DNA of 18,349 bases from an uncultured Lachnospiraceae bacterium (GCA_905199445.1 CAJKGK010000040.1:1-18349), one strand, 5' to 3'; counted from the first letter of the stretch, positions 1 through 8,090 are shown. The notes: generated from the sequence alone by a model not told the origin. Program-made: numbers and translations.

Positions 1-308
1 TCCGGGCTTCGCAGGGCAGGATGCCGGATAACGTCCGGTGGAGGTGACTCCAAGGAAAGTGCAACAGAAATAAACCGCGGGATACAGGTGTCAGGCCTGG
101 ATCTCGTAAGGGTGGAAAGGCGGTGTAAGAGACCACCGTTGTTCTGGTAACAGGGCAAGCCATGTAAACCCCATCCGAAGCAAGACCGCACATAAGGCTA
201 TACGGCGGCCCGTCGTGCCTTAGGGTAGGTCGCTTGACTCTTTTGGCGACAAAAGAGCTAGATAGATGATCATTCACGACATAACCCGGCTTATCGGCAG
301 GCTCGAGA
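1..308 (+). ncRNA. rnpB: RNase P RNA (rnpB), 5' end cut by window
   Basis: This is the catalytic RNA of ribonuclease P, which cleaves the 5' leader from pre-tRNAs with the RnpA protein. Conserved blocks are readable in the expected order: GGGCTTCGCAGGGCAGG near the start, GGAGGTGACTCCAAGGAAAG (41-60), CAACAGAAATAAACCGC (62-78), GGGTGGAAAGGCGGTGTAAGAGACC (two adjoining blocks, 110-134), GGCAAGCCATGTAAACCCC (153-171), GGGTAGGTCGCTTGA (223-237) and, near the 3' end, GATAGATGATCATTCACGAC (261-280) with ACCCGGCTTA. The layout fits the ancestral (A) type. The first few bases of helix P1 and the leading GAGGAAAG block lie outside the window. The 3' end near 305-310 is an estimate, because the partner strand of P1 is not visible. 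Confidence 0.96.
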
Positions 309-322
309 AAAAGTGTATTTTC

Positions 323-385
323 AGGATGTCCCAGGAACCACTGACAGATTTCTGTCATGTTTTGGTTTTTGGGGCATCCTTTTTT
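323..385 (+). terminator. Rho-independent terminator of rnpB
   Basis: A long, nearly continuous hairpin is followed by T5. The base helix pairs AGGATGTCCC (323-332) with GGGGCATCCT (371-380). It continues as AGGAACCA (333-340) with TGGTTTTT (363-370), using two G-T wobbles. After a small asymmetric internal loop, the cap is TGACAG-ATTT-CTGTCA (342-357). It separates rnpB from the two-component operon. Confidence 0.88.
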
Positions 386-474
386 AAGACATTTTAATTT
401 TTTCGTAAGGACTCATATGAAGTCATGTGATACACTGATTATGAAAATGAAAGCATTGGAGGTTTAGAATATTT

Positions 475-1176
475 ATGGAAGAGACAATCAGTATTTTAGT
501 GGTAGATGATGATATTGAGATTGCTGACCTTGTAGAAATATATTTGTGCAGCGCAGGATATAAGGTTTTTAAGGCGTCCAATGCAAAGGATGGCTTGAAA
601 CTTCTGGATGAACACGATATTAAACTGGCTGTGATTGATATTATGATGCCAGTGATTGACGGAATTGAGATGTGTAAGCGGATCAGAGATAAGAAAAATA
701 TACCGATCATTATTCTCAGTGCAAAATCGGCGGATTTGGATAAAATTCTGGGCCTTTCGGCAGGTGCCGATGATTATATGATTAAACCATTTAACCCACT
801 GGAACTGACTGCCCGGGTGAAATCACAGCTGCGCCGGTACATGGAGCTGAATCCCAATGTCAAGGAGGCCAATGACAGTATCCTTCGTATTAAGGACATT
901 GTGATTGATGTTGCCAGACATAAAGTGCTTGTGGATGACCGGGAGGTTGCACTGACACCGATTGAGTTTGATATTCTAAAGCTGCTGGCCAGTTATCCGG
1001 ATCGGGTATTTTCTACAGATGAAATTTTTGAAAAGGTCTGGAATGAAAAAATGTATGAGGCCAATAATACGGTGATGGTACATATCCGGCGCCTGCGTGA
1101 AAAAATCGAAAAGGATCCGAGAAAGCCTCAGGTTATTGTGACGGTGTGGGGGGTAGGATATAAAGTTGAAAGCTAA
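475..1176 (+). CDS. OmpR/PhoB-family response regulator, VanR-like
   Basis: A 233-residue DNA-binding response regulator, the output half of the two-component pair with the next gene. Residues 1-120 form a receiver domain: acidic pocket D11-D13, phosphoacceptor D55 in VIDIMMP, switch residue S82 in ILSAK and K104 in the KPF motif. Residues ~130-231 form a winged-helix OmpR-type DNA-binding domain ending in VWGVGYKVE, a tail typical of VanR-like regulators. The ATG start has GGAGGT at 458-463. The stop overlaps the kinase start by 11 nt, so the pair is translationally coupled. The regulator presumably controls its own operon, including the ABC genes. No vanH/A/X-type genes are in view, so glycopeptide resistance cannot be claimed. 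I found no convincing promoter in 386-457. Confidence 0.95.
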   Translation: MEETISILVVDDDIEIADLVEIYLCSAGYKVFKASNAKDGLKLLDEHDIKLAVIDIMMPVIDGIEMCKRIRDKKNIPIIILSAKSADLDKILGLSAGADDYMIKPFNPLELTARVKSQLRRYMELNPNVKEANDSILRIKDIVIDVARHKVLVDDREVALTPIEFDILKLLASYPDRVFSTDEIFEKVWNEKMYEANNTVMVHIRRLREKIEKDPRKPQVIVTVWGVGYKVES

Positions 1177-2395
1177 TCTATTTAAAAGTTATCGGATGCA
1201 GATGCTCTATTATGCAATTTTAAGTGGTGTCATTACTGCCTGTCTGGATTTTGTATTTTTATTCATCTGTGCAAAGGTTATGCTGCTGACAAAAAAAGCA
1301 GGGATGTATGCGGCGGCTGCTGCGGAACGGACTGCTGAAAGTGCCATAGGAATGGCGGCTATGCCCGGTCCGGAGAGTGGTCATATTCCTATAGAAAGTT
1401 GGGGGCGGGGACCAAAGTTTTTTGGTCAAAGCTTTCACTGGGGAACTATTTTCCTTTTGCTTTTTGTGTCTGTGATCATTTTTGTTTTGATTTTTCATTT
1501 GATGACCCGCAAGATTACAAAATATATTGAGGATATTACCCGTTCCATTCAAAATATTGCCCAGGGAGATTTCTCTACTAAGCTGGAAGTCAAATATGAT
1601 AATGAGTTTTCAATTATTGCGCAGAATCTGAATATTATGGCACTGGATTTGCGGCTGCTTAAAGAAAAGGAGCAGGAAGCGGAGACCACTAAAAATGAGC
1701 TGATTACCAATGTCGCCCATGATTTAAGAACACCGCTTACGTCTATTATCGGTTATTTGGATATTCTGAATACAGATCATAACCTGGATGACCAAAGCCG
1801 CGAAAAGTATACCCAGATTGCTTACAACAAGTCAAAGCGTCTGGAAAAGCTCATTAATGATCTGTTTAGTTTTACAAAGCTGTCTTATGGCAATATGCCC
1901 CTGCAGACTTCTCTGATTGATATCGTCAAGCTTTTAGAGCAGCAGATCGACGAATTTTATCCTAATTTTGAGGATAATGGTCTGGTCTGTGAGTTTAAAA
2001 CAAGCGAGAACACGGCTATGGTTATGGCTGACGGTGAAATGATTGCCCGGGCTTTCGAAAATCTTATTTCCAATGCCATTAAGTACGGACGTGACGGGAA
2101 GGTCATTAAGGTCATTATTAAAAAAGAGGGCGATTATATTAAGGTGACAGTGATCAATTATGGAAGTGTTATTCCGGAAGGGGATCTGCCTTTTATTTTT
2201 GACCGGTTTTATCGTGTGGAACAGTCAAGACAGGAGAGTACCGGCGGAACCGGATTGGGGTTGTCCATTGCGAAAAGTATTATTGAAAAACACGGCGGAA
2301 TGATTTCAGCCAGAAGTTCTATGGCGGGAACCGCCTTCGAAGTTTTTCTTAAGTTGGCTGCAAATCCCAATATTTTATCCGAAAATAAGCAATAG
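1166..2395 (+). CDS. Membrane sensor histidine kinase, VanS-like
   Basis: A 409-residue sensor kinase. Two membrane segments (~12-38 and ~93-113) bracket a short extracellular loop of about 55 residues that is rich in Ala, Gly and Pro. A HAMP linker (~114-165), a HisKA dimerisation domain with H185 in NVAHDLRTPL, and a HATPase_c domain follow. The ATPase domain shows N303 in ENLISNAIKYG, the F-box FIFDRFYR (343-350) and the G2 box GGTGLGLSIAK (360-370). The G1 box reads INYGSVIP rather than the usual DxGxG; VanS-like kinases carry a similar N-x-G variant. Translation most likely begins at TTG 1166, with the purine-rich GGGTAGG (1151-1157) as ribosome-binding site. An ATG at 1196 is the alternative and would remove 10 residues. 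The small loop suggests sensing at or within the membrane, or through a partner such as the neighbouring ABC complex. Confidence 0.94.
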   Translation: MKANLFKSYRMQMLYYAILSGVITACLDFVFLFICAKVMLLTKKAGMYAAAAAERTAESAIGMAAMPGPESGHIPIESWGRGPKFFGQSFHWGTIFLLLFVSVIIFVLIFHLMTRKITKYIEDITRSIQNIAQGDFSTKLEVKYDNEFSIIAQNLNIMALDLRLLKEKEQEAETTKNELITNVAHDLRTPLTSIIGYLDILNTDHNLDDQSREKYTQIAYNKSKRLEKLINDLFSFTKLSYGNMPLQTSLIDIVKLLEQQIDEFYPNFEDNGLVCEFKTSENTAMVMADGEMIARAFENLISNAIKYGRDGKVIKVIIKKEGDYIKVTVINYGSVIPEGDLPFIFDRFYRVEQSRQESTGGTGLGLSIAKSIIEKHGGMISARSSMAGTAFEVFLKLAANPNILSENKQ

Positions 2396-2409
2396 ATAGG
2401 AGTAATTAT

Positions 2410-4947
2410 ATGAAACATCGCAGTTTGCTTGTTTGGTGTCTGATCGTATGCATGGCGCTGGGGATTATTTCCGGCGGGAAAATCCAGGCATGGGCCGGCG
2501 AATCGGAAATGGAAAATGATCGTTTTGATATAAGCGTAACCGTTGGTATGGATGGTTATGCCAAAAATATGAGCTATATTCCCCTTCATTTTGAAATAAC
2601 AAACCATGGTGATGATTTTGCCGGCAAGGTAAGTGTTCAGGTGACATCTGACTATTCCAGAGCGATTGCCTATACAAAGGATTTTTTTGCATCTGCAGGG
2701 GAAGTCAAACCGGTAAATATGGAAATCCCCAGTCTTTCAGGGGGGGACCTTCTGAATGTTTACATCGAGGATGATCAGGAACAGGTCATATATAGAAAGA
2801 CAATTCGAGCCGGGCTGATTTATTCAAAGGATATTTATGTAGGCATACTCTCAGATGATTTTGAAGGACTGAATTTTTTCAGTGGTTTGCCTGTACACAT
2901 GAGCGAGAGTGACCAGTACCGTTTTTCAAGAATATTTTCTCTGTCTGAAAGAAATTTTCCGGAATCATCGAATGGCCTTGAGTGTTTGGATATGATCGTG
3001 ATCAATCATTTTGACACATCCCGGCTTTCCAAAGAACAATACAGAGCCCTTAAAGGCTGGGTGGCTGATGGCGGTGTACTGCTTATAGGCACAGGTGTCT
3101 ATGGATCGGAAACATTAAGCATGTTTTCAGACGATTATCTGCCAATAAGCGTGGGTGGTCTGCTGTCAGTGACTTTGAATTTTGATTTGGAAGGCTTTGA
3201 ATATGCAACGCGCACTGAGCCTATGGATTATGCCCAGCCTGTAATTGAGGAGATTGAGCAGACTCAGGAGACTAAAGGAAGTGGTGATTTATCAGATTCT
3301 TCTTCTACGTCTTCAGATTCTTATTATGAATATGGGGGAGATATTTTTTCCGCAGTGCTTACGGATATTATGCCTCTATCGCTTGATACTTTGGATCTGC
3401 GAATCAATCGTGCCACAGATGTTCCCCAGGTTTTGTGCCAGAGTCTGACCAGGGGAAAGGGAAGGATTGTAGTGGCCAAGTTTGATCTTAGTGATCCTGT
3501 TTTCGATACATGGCCTCATTATACCGCTGCTTTGGGACATCTTTTGGAGGTTACAGGTGCCGGAGATACGATTATGGAAAACACGGATATTTCCAGTCCG
3601 ACAGCTTCATCCTGGTATGTGACCAGCATGCTTACCAACGTCCTTGACGGAAAGCTGCCGCAGATCGGCGGTTATGTGATTTTTTTCTTTATTTACATTG
3701 TTCTTGTGGCGCCGGCAGCGTACATTGTCCTGAAAAAGATCGATCGTCGGGAGCTGCTTTGGATTGTAATTCCCGTTTTGGCGGTCTGTTTTACAGGGGT
3801 AATGTTTATGTTAGGCAATTCCACCAGACAGCAGAAACCTTTTTTTAACTATGGGACAATGCTTGAACTGAATGGAAATACAGCTTCCGAAAATATTTAT
3901 TTTTCCATTACTTCGCCAAAAAACAGAGGGTATTCTTTTGATGTGGACAACGAATACCGGCTGTCCTACATTGACGCCAATTATGACTTTATAAAAACAG
4001 ATTCTGATCGTAACGATTATGACATGAATATGACGTATGGTTCGGATCAGACTGGCGTGGAGATCCGGAATGTAAAGGCTTTTGATTCTCAGTATTTTCT
4101 GGCTCAGAAAACCCTGGAATTTTCGGAAAGCGTTCATACACAGCTTAAGTATACATCGGATGGTTATACTGGACAGATTGAAAATGAAACAAATTATCAG
4201 ATTCGGGATGCCTTTTTATATATTGATGATACGCTGATTGATATCGGGGATATTGGTATCGGTGAGACAGTATCTGTGGAAAACAGCAGCAGAACCTATG
4301 AAAATACTTCGATTTACGATATTGGACAGTTTTTGTATCCAGATCATCAGGATTCCGGTGCTTCCGATATTGATTTGACAGCAATTGCAAGGAAAAATAT
4401 GGTCCAGACTTATTATATGATATATGCAGATCATATGTATTCCACACCGCTGGTTAAGCGTCCGCCTCAGATTCTTGGATTTTTTGAAGGTTATCCGGTA
4501 AATATCAGCGAAAAAACAGACTATGAAATATACGGAGTGACGATGTTTGCATCCGATGTGACTGTAGATTATACAATGCCAAACGGTGAAGTCATGATTC
4601 CAGATCTTTCCGGCTGTATTAAAATACTTAACGGATCCATTGACTTCTCAGATAATACATTTATGGACGATATACTGGAAGTCATCTATATGCTTCCGGA
4701 ATCCGTCGTGCAGCCTGTAAAGCTTCAGATGTCTTACGGTGAAGCCGATGATTTGAACATTGCTTTTTACAATTACAGTACAAATCAATATGATCCGGTT
4801 TTTGAAAAATCAGATGAATTAAGCAATGAAACTCTGAAAAATTATATTGCCAATGGCATGCTCAGGGTTCGTATTGAGAAGGTGGATAAAAATCTCTATA
4901 ATTCCACTCATCTGCCTGTATTTTCTGTGACAGGGAGGGATCAGTAA
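2410..4947 (+). CDS. Exported two-helix membrane protein with GATase-like ectodomain, ABC-associated
   Basis: An 845-residue envelope protein. Residues 1-29 are a signal peptide with a likely cut after AWA. A beta-rich, Ig-like stretch (~38-135) is followed by a class I glutamine-amidotransferase-like domain (~140-380). This carries the hallmark DMIVINHFDTSRL (194-206) and ALKGWVADGGVLLIGTG (213-229), as in DUF4350-type proteins beside ABC-2 transporters. A Ser/Asp-rich linker (~288-306) interrupts it. Two helices (421-441 and 449-469) form a hairpin, and the remaining ~375 residues are beta-rich and again extracellular. I see no catalytic Cys-His-Glu triad, so an enzymatic role is doubtful. 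Ribosome-binding site AGGAG lies at 2398-2402. The stop overlaps the ATPase start by one base (TAATG), implying a shared complex with the two ABC genes. The substrate is unknown. Confidence 0.85.
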   Translation: MKHRSLLVWCLIVCMALGIISGGKIQAWAGESEMENDRFDISVTVGMDGYAKNMSYIPLHFEITNHGDDFAGKVSVQVTSDYSRAIAYTKDFFASAGEVKPVNMEIPSLSGGDLLNVYIEDDQEQVIYRKTIRAGLIYSKDIYVGILSDDFEGLNFFSGLPVHMSESDQYRFSRIFSLSERNFPESSNGLECLDMIVINHFDTSRLSKEQYRALKGWVADGGVLLIGTGVYGSETLSMFSDDYLPISVGGLLSVTLNFDLEGFEYATRTEPMDYAQPVIEEIEQTQETKGSGDLSDSSSTSSDSYYEYGGDIFSAVLTDIMPLSLDTLDLRINRATDVPQVLCQSLTRGKGRIVVAKFDLSDPVFDTWPHYTAALGHLLEVTGAGDTIMENTDISSPTASSWYVTSMLTNVLDGKLPQIGGYVIFFFIYIVLVAPAAYIVLKKIDRRELLWIVIPVLAVCFTGVMFMLGNSTRQQKPFFNYGTMLELNGNTASENIYFSITSPKNRGYSFDVDNEYRLSYIDANYDFIKTDSDRNDYDMNMTYGSDQTGVEIRNVKAFDSQYFLAQKTLEFSESVHTQLKYTSDGYTGQIENETNYQIRDAFLYIDDTLIDIGDIGIGETVSVENSSRTYENTSIYDIGQFLYPDHQDSGASDIDLTAIARKNMVQTYYMIYADHMYSTPLVKRPPQILGFFEGYPVNISEKTDYEIYGVTMFASDVTVDYTMPNGEVMIPDLSGCIKILNGSIDFSDNTFMDDILEVIYMLPESVVQPVKLQMSYGEADDLNIAFYNYSTNQYDPVFEKSDELSNETLKNYIANGMLRVRIEKVDKNLYNSTHLPVFSVTGRDQ

Positions 4948-5888
4948 TGCTGGAAATCAAAAATCTTTATAAATATTATGACGGTTTTGCGGCTCTTAAT
5001 GGTCTGGATTTATCCATTCGTAGAGGAGAACTGTTTGGCTTTGTAGGGCCTAATGGGGCGGGAAAGACCACAACAATCCGTATTGTTTCCGGCCTTTTAA
5101 AAGCAAGCAGCGGCAGCGTCATCGTCGATGGTGTGGATGCAATTCGGTACCCCAGAAAGGTGAAGGATAAGATCGGTTATATGCCGGATGCTTTTGGTGT
5201 TTACGATAACCTTAAGGCTATTGAATATATGGAGTTTTATGCTTCAATTTATGGTGTTGTGGGCAAATCCGCCAGGAAGCTTTGTCTGGAGCTTATGGAT
5301 CTTGTGAAGCTTTCAGATAAGGCGCAAAGATATGTGGATGATCTCTCAAGAGGCATGCAGCAGCGCCTTTGTCTGGCTCGGAGTCTGATTCATAATCCTG
5401 AATTGCTTGTTTTGGATGAGCCGGCTTCAGGGCTGGATCCAAGGGCCCGCTTCGAAATGAAGGAAATTCTTAAAAATCTTGTGAGTATGGATAAAACCAT
5501 ATTGATCAGTTCCCACATTTTGCCCGAACTGACGGAAATGTGTACAAATATTGGTGTAATTTCTGAAGGCCGCATGGTTCTTAGCGGCGCAGTGGAGGAG
5601 ATTATGTCGATGGTAACATCTGCTAATCCTCTGGTCATCAATGTTGTGGATGATGTGGAGCGGGCGGTCGCTTTTTTGAGGGATCAGCCTCTGGTTGAAA
5701 AGCTTTCCTATGAGCAGCGGCAGATCAGGCTGGATTTTAAAGGAAAGGCGGCAGATGAGGCCTGGCTTCTAAAACGGATGATTGACGAAAAAATTCCGGT
5801 ATGTGCTTTTAAACGTGAAGAAGGCAGCCTGGAATCTCTGTTTATGGAAATTACTCAGAGTGGAGGTGGTGACGGTCATGAAAATTAA
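4947..5888 (+). CDS. ABC transporter ATP-binding protein
   Basis: A 313-residue cytoplasmic ATPase that powers the permease encoded next. It shows Walker A GPNGAGKT (34-41), signature LSRGMQQR (133-140, a variant of LSGGQ), Walker B LLVLDEP (153-159), D-loop SGLDP (161-165) and the switch H190 in LISSH. At the Q-loop position it reads GYMPDAFGVYD, with Asp instead of Gln; I recall this GYMPD variant from the CcmA/bacitracin-type branch that pairs with ABC-2 permeases. Residues ~215-313 form a C-terminal extension after the nucleotide-binding core. The ATG overlaps the upstream stop by 1 nt, and its own 3' end overlaps the permease gene by 11 nt, so the subunits are probably made in coupled amounts. 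The direction is likely export, or mechanical use of ATP at the membrane; the substrate is not readable. Confidence 0.95.
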   Translation: MLEIKNLYKYYDGFAALNGLDLSIRRGELFGFVGPNGAGKTTTIRIVSGLLKASSGSVIVDGVDAIRYPRKVKDKIGYMPDAFGVYDNLKAIEYMEFYASIYGVVGKSARKLCLELMDLVKLSDKAQRYVDDLSRGMQQRLCLARSLIHNPELLVLDEPASGLDPRARFEMKEILKNLVSMDKTILISSHILPELTEMCTNIGVISEGRMVLSGAVEEIMSMVTSANPLVINVVDDVERAVAFLRDQPLVEKLSYEQRQIRLDFKGKAADEAWLLKRMIDEKIPVCAFKREEGSLESLFMEITQSGGGDGHEN

Positions 5889-6738
5889 TCCTGTATTTCG
5901 TAAGGAACTTAAGCTGGGCGTAAGAACGGTAAGGCTTCCGGTAATTATGCTGATTTATAATACCGTACTGGCTTTGATCAGCCTGGCTGTTTTTTATTCT
6001 ATTCTGGAAAGTGCCCGATGGCAGGGAAACATAAGTTATGCTACTGTGCTTATGCTTTATATGGTTATGGTTGCCATCGAGGGTGTGCTGCTGGCATTTA
6101 TTGTGCCTGCAATTACGGCCAGCAGTATATCCGGGGAACGGGAACGTCAGACGCTGGATTTGCTTCTGGCTACAAGGATGACACCCTGGGGGATTATTTT
6201 AGGCAAGCTGGCTTCATCGATTAGCATGGTGATTTTATTGATTATTTCCAGTATGCCGGTAATGGCTTTGATTTTTGTATTTGGCGGTGTGTCACTGGGC
6301 GATGTTGTTATGGTGGTGGCGTATCTTATTTTCGCGGCTGTCTTTTTTGGAATGCTGGGAATTTTTTGTTCAGCCAGATTAAAGCGGACAACAGCAGCCA
6401 CAGTTGCCGCCTATGGTGTTGTTGCCGGTGTATGTGTAGGCACCTTTTTGATTGTATTTATCATAGGCTTTATTTTGGGATACCAGGGAAATGATGAAAA
6501 TGCCGTTATCGGAATGGTATCTTATCTGCTTATGATCAATCCAGGTGTGACTACGGCAGCCATATTGGGTACTCAGCTGTCCAGCAGCACGGTTTTGCTT
6601 GGCTGGTTTCACGACACGCTCAGACTTCCGGAATTTGTCAGTCAACACTGGATCGGGCTAAGTATTATTGTTCAACTCTTTGTGGGACTGTTGTTTATGT
6701 GGCGGGCCGCATCAAGCCTGAAGCCTGCCAAAAAATAA
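5878..6738 (+). CDS. ABC-2 type transporter permease
   Basis: A 286-residue membrane subunit with about six helices (~20-42, 56-80, 112-135, 141-165, 175-201, 258-276). Between helices 2 and 3 is the family motif SISGERERQTLDLLLATRM (83-101), the cytoplasmic coupling segment of ABC-2 permeases that contacts the ATPase. The reading frame is open back to 5782, but GGAGGT at 5862-5867 sits 10 nt before the ATG at 5878. That ATG gives an 11-nt overlap with the ATPase gene and a normal amphipathic N-terminus (MKINPVFRKELK), so it is chosen. It ends the five-gene unit. No clear hairpin terminator follows, only A-rich sequence and then the promoter of the next gene. Confidence 0.93.
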   Translation: MKINPVFRKELKLGVRTVRLPVIMLIYNTVLALISLAVFYSILESARWQGNISYATVLMLYMVMVAIEGVLLAFIVPAITASSISGERERQTLDLLLATRMTPWGIILGKLASSISMVILLIISSMPVMALIFVFGGVSLGDVVMVVAYLIFAAVFFGMLGIFCSARLKRTTAATVAAYGVVAGVCVGTFLIVFIIGFILGYQGNDENAVIGMVSYLLMINPGVTTAAILGTQLSSSTVLLGWFHDTLRLPEFVSQHWIGLSIIVQLFVGLLFMWRAASSLKPAKK

Positions 6739-6786
6739 ACAACTTCTAAAATTAAAAAAGAAAATCCAAAAAAATCAAAAAAGACA

Positions 6787-6815
6787 TAGAAAAAACACAT
6801 AATAGAGTCTATAAT
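6787..6815 (+). promoter_or_regulatory. SigA-type promoter for the CPBP gene
   Basis: The -10 box is a perfect TATAAT at 6810-6815. A 17-bp spacer separates it from a -35-like TAGAAA (6787-6792, 4 of 6 matches to TTGACA). The A/T-rich flank upstream could act as an UP element. It lies about 80 nt before the GTG start at 6895, implying that the CPBP gene has a promoter independent of the ABC operon. Confidence 0.6.
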
Positions 6816-6894
6816 AAGACAGAATCTGTTTTTTTCATTGCTTATCTTTTGGATAGGGAACAGAGTAAGAAAAGAGTAAAGGAGTTCGTTTTTT

Positions 6895-7887
6895 GTGCAG
6901 TATGATAGTCCACTAAGAAAAGTTTGGCGTATTTTATCGCCTATGGCGGTTTATTTTGGTGTAACTATGGTTGTCTCTATTGTTGCATCTTTTATTTTAA
7001 GCTACCATATGATTATGACCATGGCGGATACCGCAGCAGAGGAGTTTGCCCAGGCTCTGGTGACACAGTCCCTGGAAATGTCTGTCCCGGTCACTGTAAT
7101 TTCCGGGCTTTTGTCCCTGCCGTTTTTATGGCGGATGATTCGTAAGGATATGAAAGGCAGATTTTATGTTCTGGATAAAAGTACATTGAAGCCTTTTCAG
7201 CTGGTTTTTTGTGCCGTGGCCGGAATAACGGGCTGTGTGGCTGGAAGTATTCTTGTGACAATTTCTCAGATCGGTACGGTTTTTAACGGTTATGATTCAG
7301 CGTCAGAAATGCTTTTTACCGGCAATACGATGTGGCAGCTGCTGGCTTTGGGCCTTGTGGCGCCGTTTGTGGAAGAGACAATATTTCGGGGGCTGATTTA
7401 TAACAGGCTTAAGGATTATTCATCCGTGACAACAGCCATGCTGACGTCTGCCGTTATTTTTGGCCTGTACCATGGGAATCTTATTCAGGCTGTTTATGGC
7501 TTTTCCATGGGCCTTTTAATGGCATTTGTTTATGAAAAGTTTCATACAATTATTGCCCCGCTGATCTGCCATGGGGCAGCCAATATTATATCCGTTGTTT
7601 TGCAGTTCCTGAATGTAAAGATCTCATCTATTTATGTTGCAGGCGTGATTGCTCTTTTGTGCCTTGCTGTGCTTTATCTGTCTCTGAGGTATATCAACAG
7701 AAATGTCCATACATCTTTAAAGGCCAGGGTATTTAAAGCGCACACGGACAGCGCATCTGCGGAAGACGATGTGAGGAACGACGGCTGTTGGGATAAGCGT
7801 ACGCATATGGATTCCAGTACACCGGAACCGCCTAAGTTTAATGTGGATGACTATTATCCGAAAAATGATCGCGATGATCAGGAGTGA
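6895..7887 (+). CDS. CPBP-family intramembrane glutamic protease-like protein
   Basis: A 330-residue polytopic membrane protein of the CPBP (Abi/CAAX protease) family. The conserved motifs are present: EETIFR with E160, E161 and R165; FGLYHGN with H193; and ICHGAAN with H226 and N230. These are the residues expected to form the buried glutamic-protease site. About seven to eight hydrophobic segments lie between residues 16 and 265. The last ~55 residues are hydrophilic and acidic, without obvious domains. In this family members act as CAAX-type proteases, bacteriocin self-immunity proteins or scaffolds; which applies here is not readable. The start is GTG with AAAGGAG at 6878-6884. It is separated from the ABC unit by 156 nt with its own promoter, and followed closely by the zinc-ribbon gene. 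Confidence 0.9.
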   Translation: MQYDSPLRKVWRILSPMAVYFGVTMVVSIVASFILSYHMIMTMADTAAEEFAQALVTQSLEMSVPVTVISGLLSLPFLWRMIRKDMKGRFYVLDKSTLKPFQLVFCAVAGITGCVAGSILVTISQIGTVFNGYDSASEMLFTGNTMWQLLALGLVAPFVEETIFRGLIYNRLKDYSSVTTAMLTSAVIFGLYHGNLIQAVYGFSMGLLMAFVYEKFHTIIAPLICHGAANIISVVLQFLNVKISSIYVAGVIALLCLAVLYLSLRYINRNVHTSLKARVFKAHTDSASAEDDVRNDGCWDKRTHMDSSTPEPPKFNVDDYYPKNDRDDQE

Positions 7888-7910
7888 AAGTTTTAAAGGG
7901 GGTTTTTCTT

Positions 7911-8090
7911 ATGCCTTGGTGTCCAAAATGTAAAACAGAATATATTCGGGGAATCTCACAGTGTGTGGATTGCCATATACCACTTGTAGATGCGCTGGAG
8001 ACGGAAGCTGTTTCTGGAAATAAACAGCGGTCTTCAAAAGAGAATAAAACACGCAATAGTGTGTTTCCCTGGCGTCGAATTCGGCTGTAA
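7911..8090 (+). CDS. Small zinc-ribbon protein (59 aa)
   Basis: A 59-residue protein with two Cys pairs, CPKC (C4, C7) and CVDC (C18, C21), spaced like a treble-clef or rubredoxin-type zinc ribbon. The opening MPWCPKCKTEY resembles the N-terminal knuckle seen, from memory, on longer clostridial proteins that continue into a DUF2007-type domain. Here the chain stops after a basic tail, so it may be a shortened or stand-alone version. The ATG at 7911 is preferred because AAAGGGGG (7895-7902) precedes it by 8 nt. A GTG at 7884 overlapping the upstream stop would add nine residues but lacks a placed ribosome-binding site. Its 24-nt distance from the CPBP gene suggests co-transcription. Function unknown. 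Confidence 0.75.
   Translation: MPWCPKCKTEYIRGISQCVDCHIPLVDALETEAVSGNKQRSSKENKTRNSVFPWRRIRL

Noticed and set aside
386..457. Promoter for the two-component operon (for example TACACT at 431-436)
   Set aside because: No -35 with acceptable spacing could be found, so no box was called although a promoter must exist after the rnpB terminator.
475..2395. Vancomycin-resistance regulation (vanR-vanS)
   Set aside because: The pair is VanRS-like by motif, but no vanH, ligase, vanX or vanT gene is present. The downstream genes encode an ABC system, so a resistance label is not supported.
2209..2607. Minus-strand open frame of 132 residues across the kinase/ectodomain gene junction
   Set aside because: It overlaps two well-supported coding regions and has no start signals of its own.
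5782..5877. Upstream extension of the ABC-2 permease by 32 residues
   Set aside because: The added part overlaps the ATPase gene heavily and is not hydrophobic, while GGAGGT at 5862-5867 clearly serves the ATG at 5878.
7884..7910. GTG start overlapping the CPBP stop for the zinc-ribbon gene
   Set aside because: There is no properly spaced ribosome-binding site. AAAGGGGG is placed for ATG 7911, which also gives the family-like MPWCPKC beginning.
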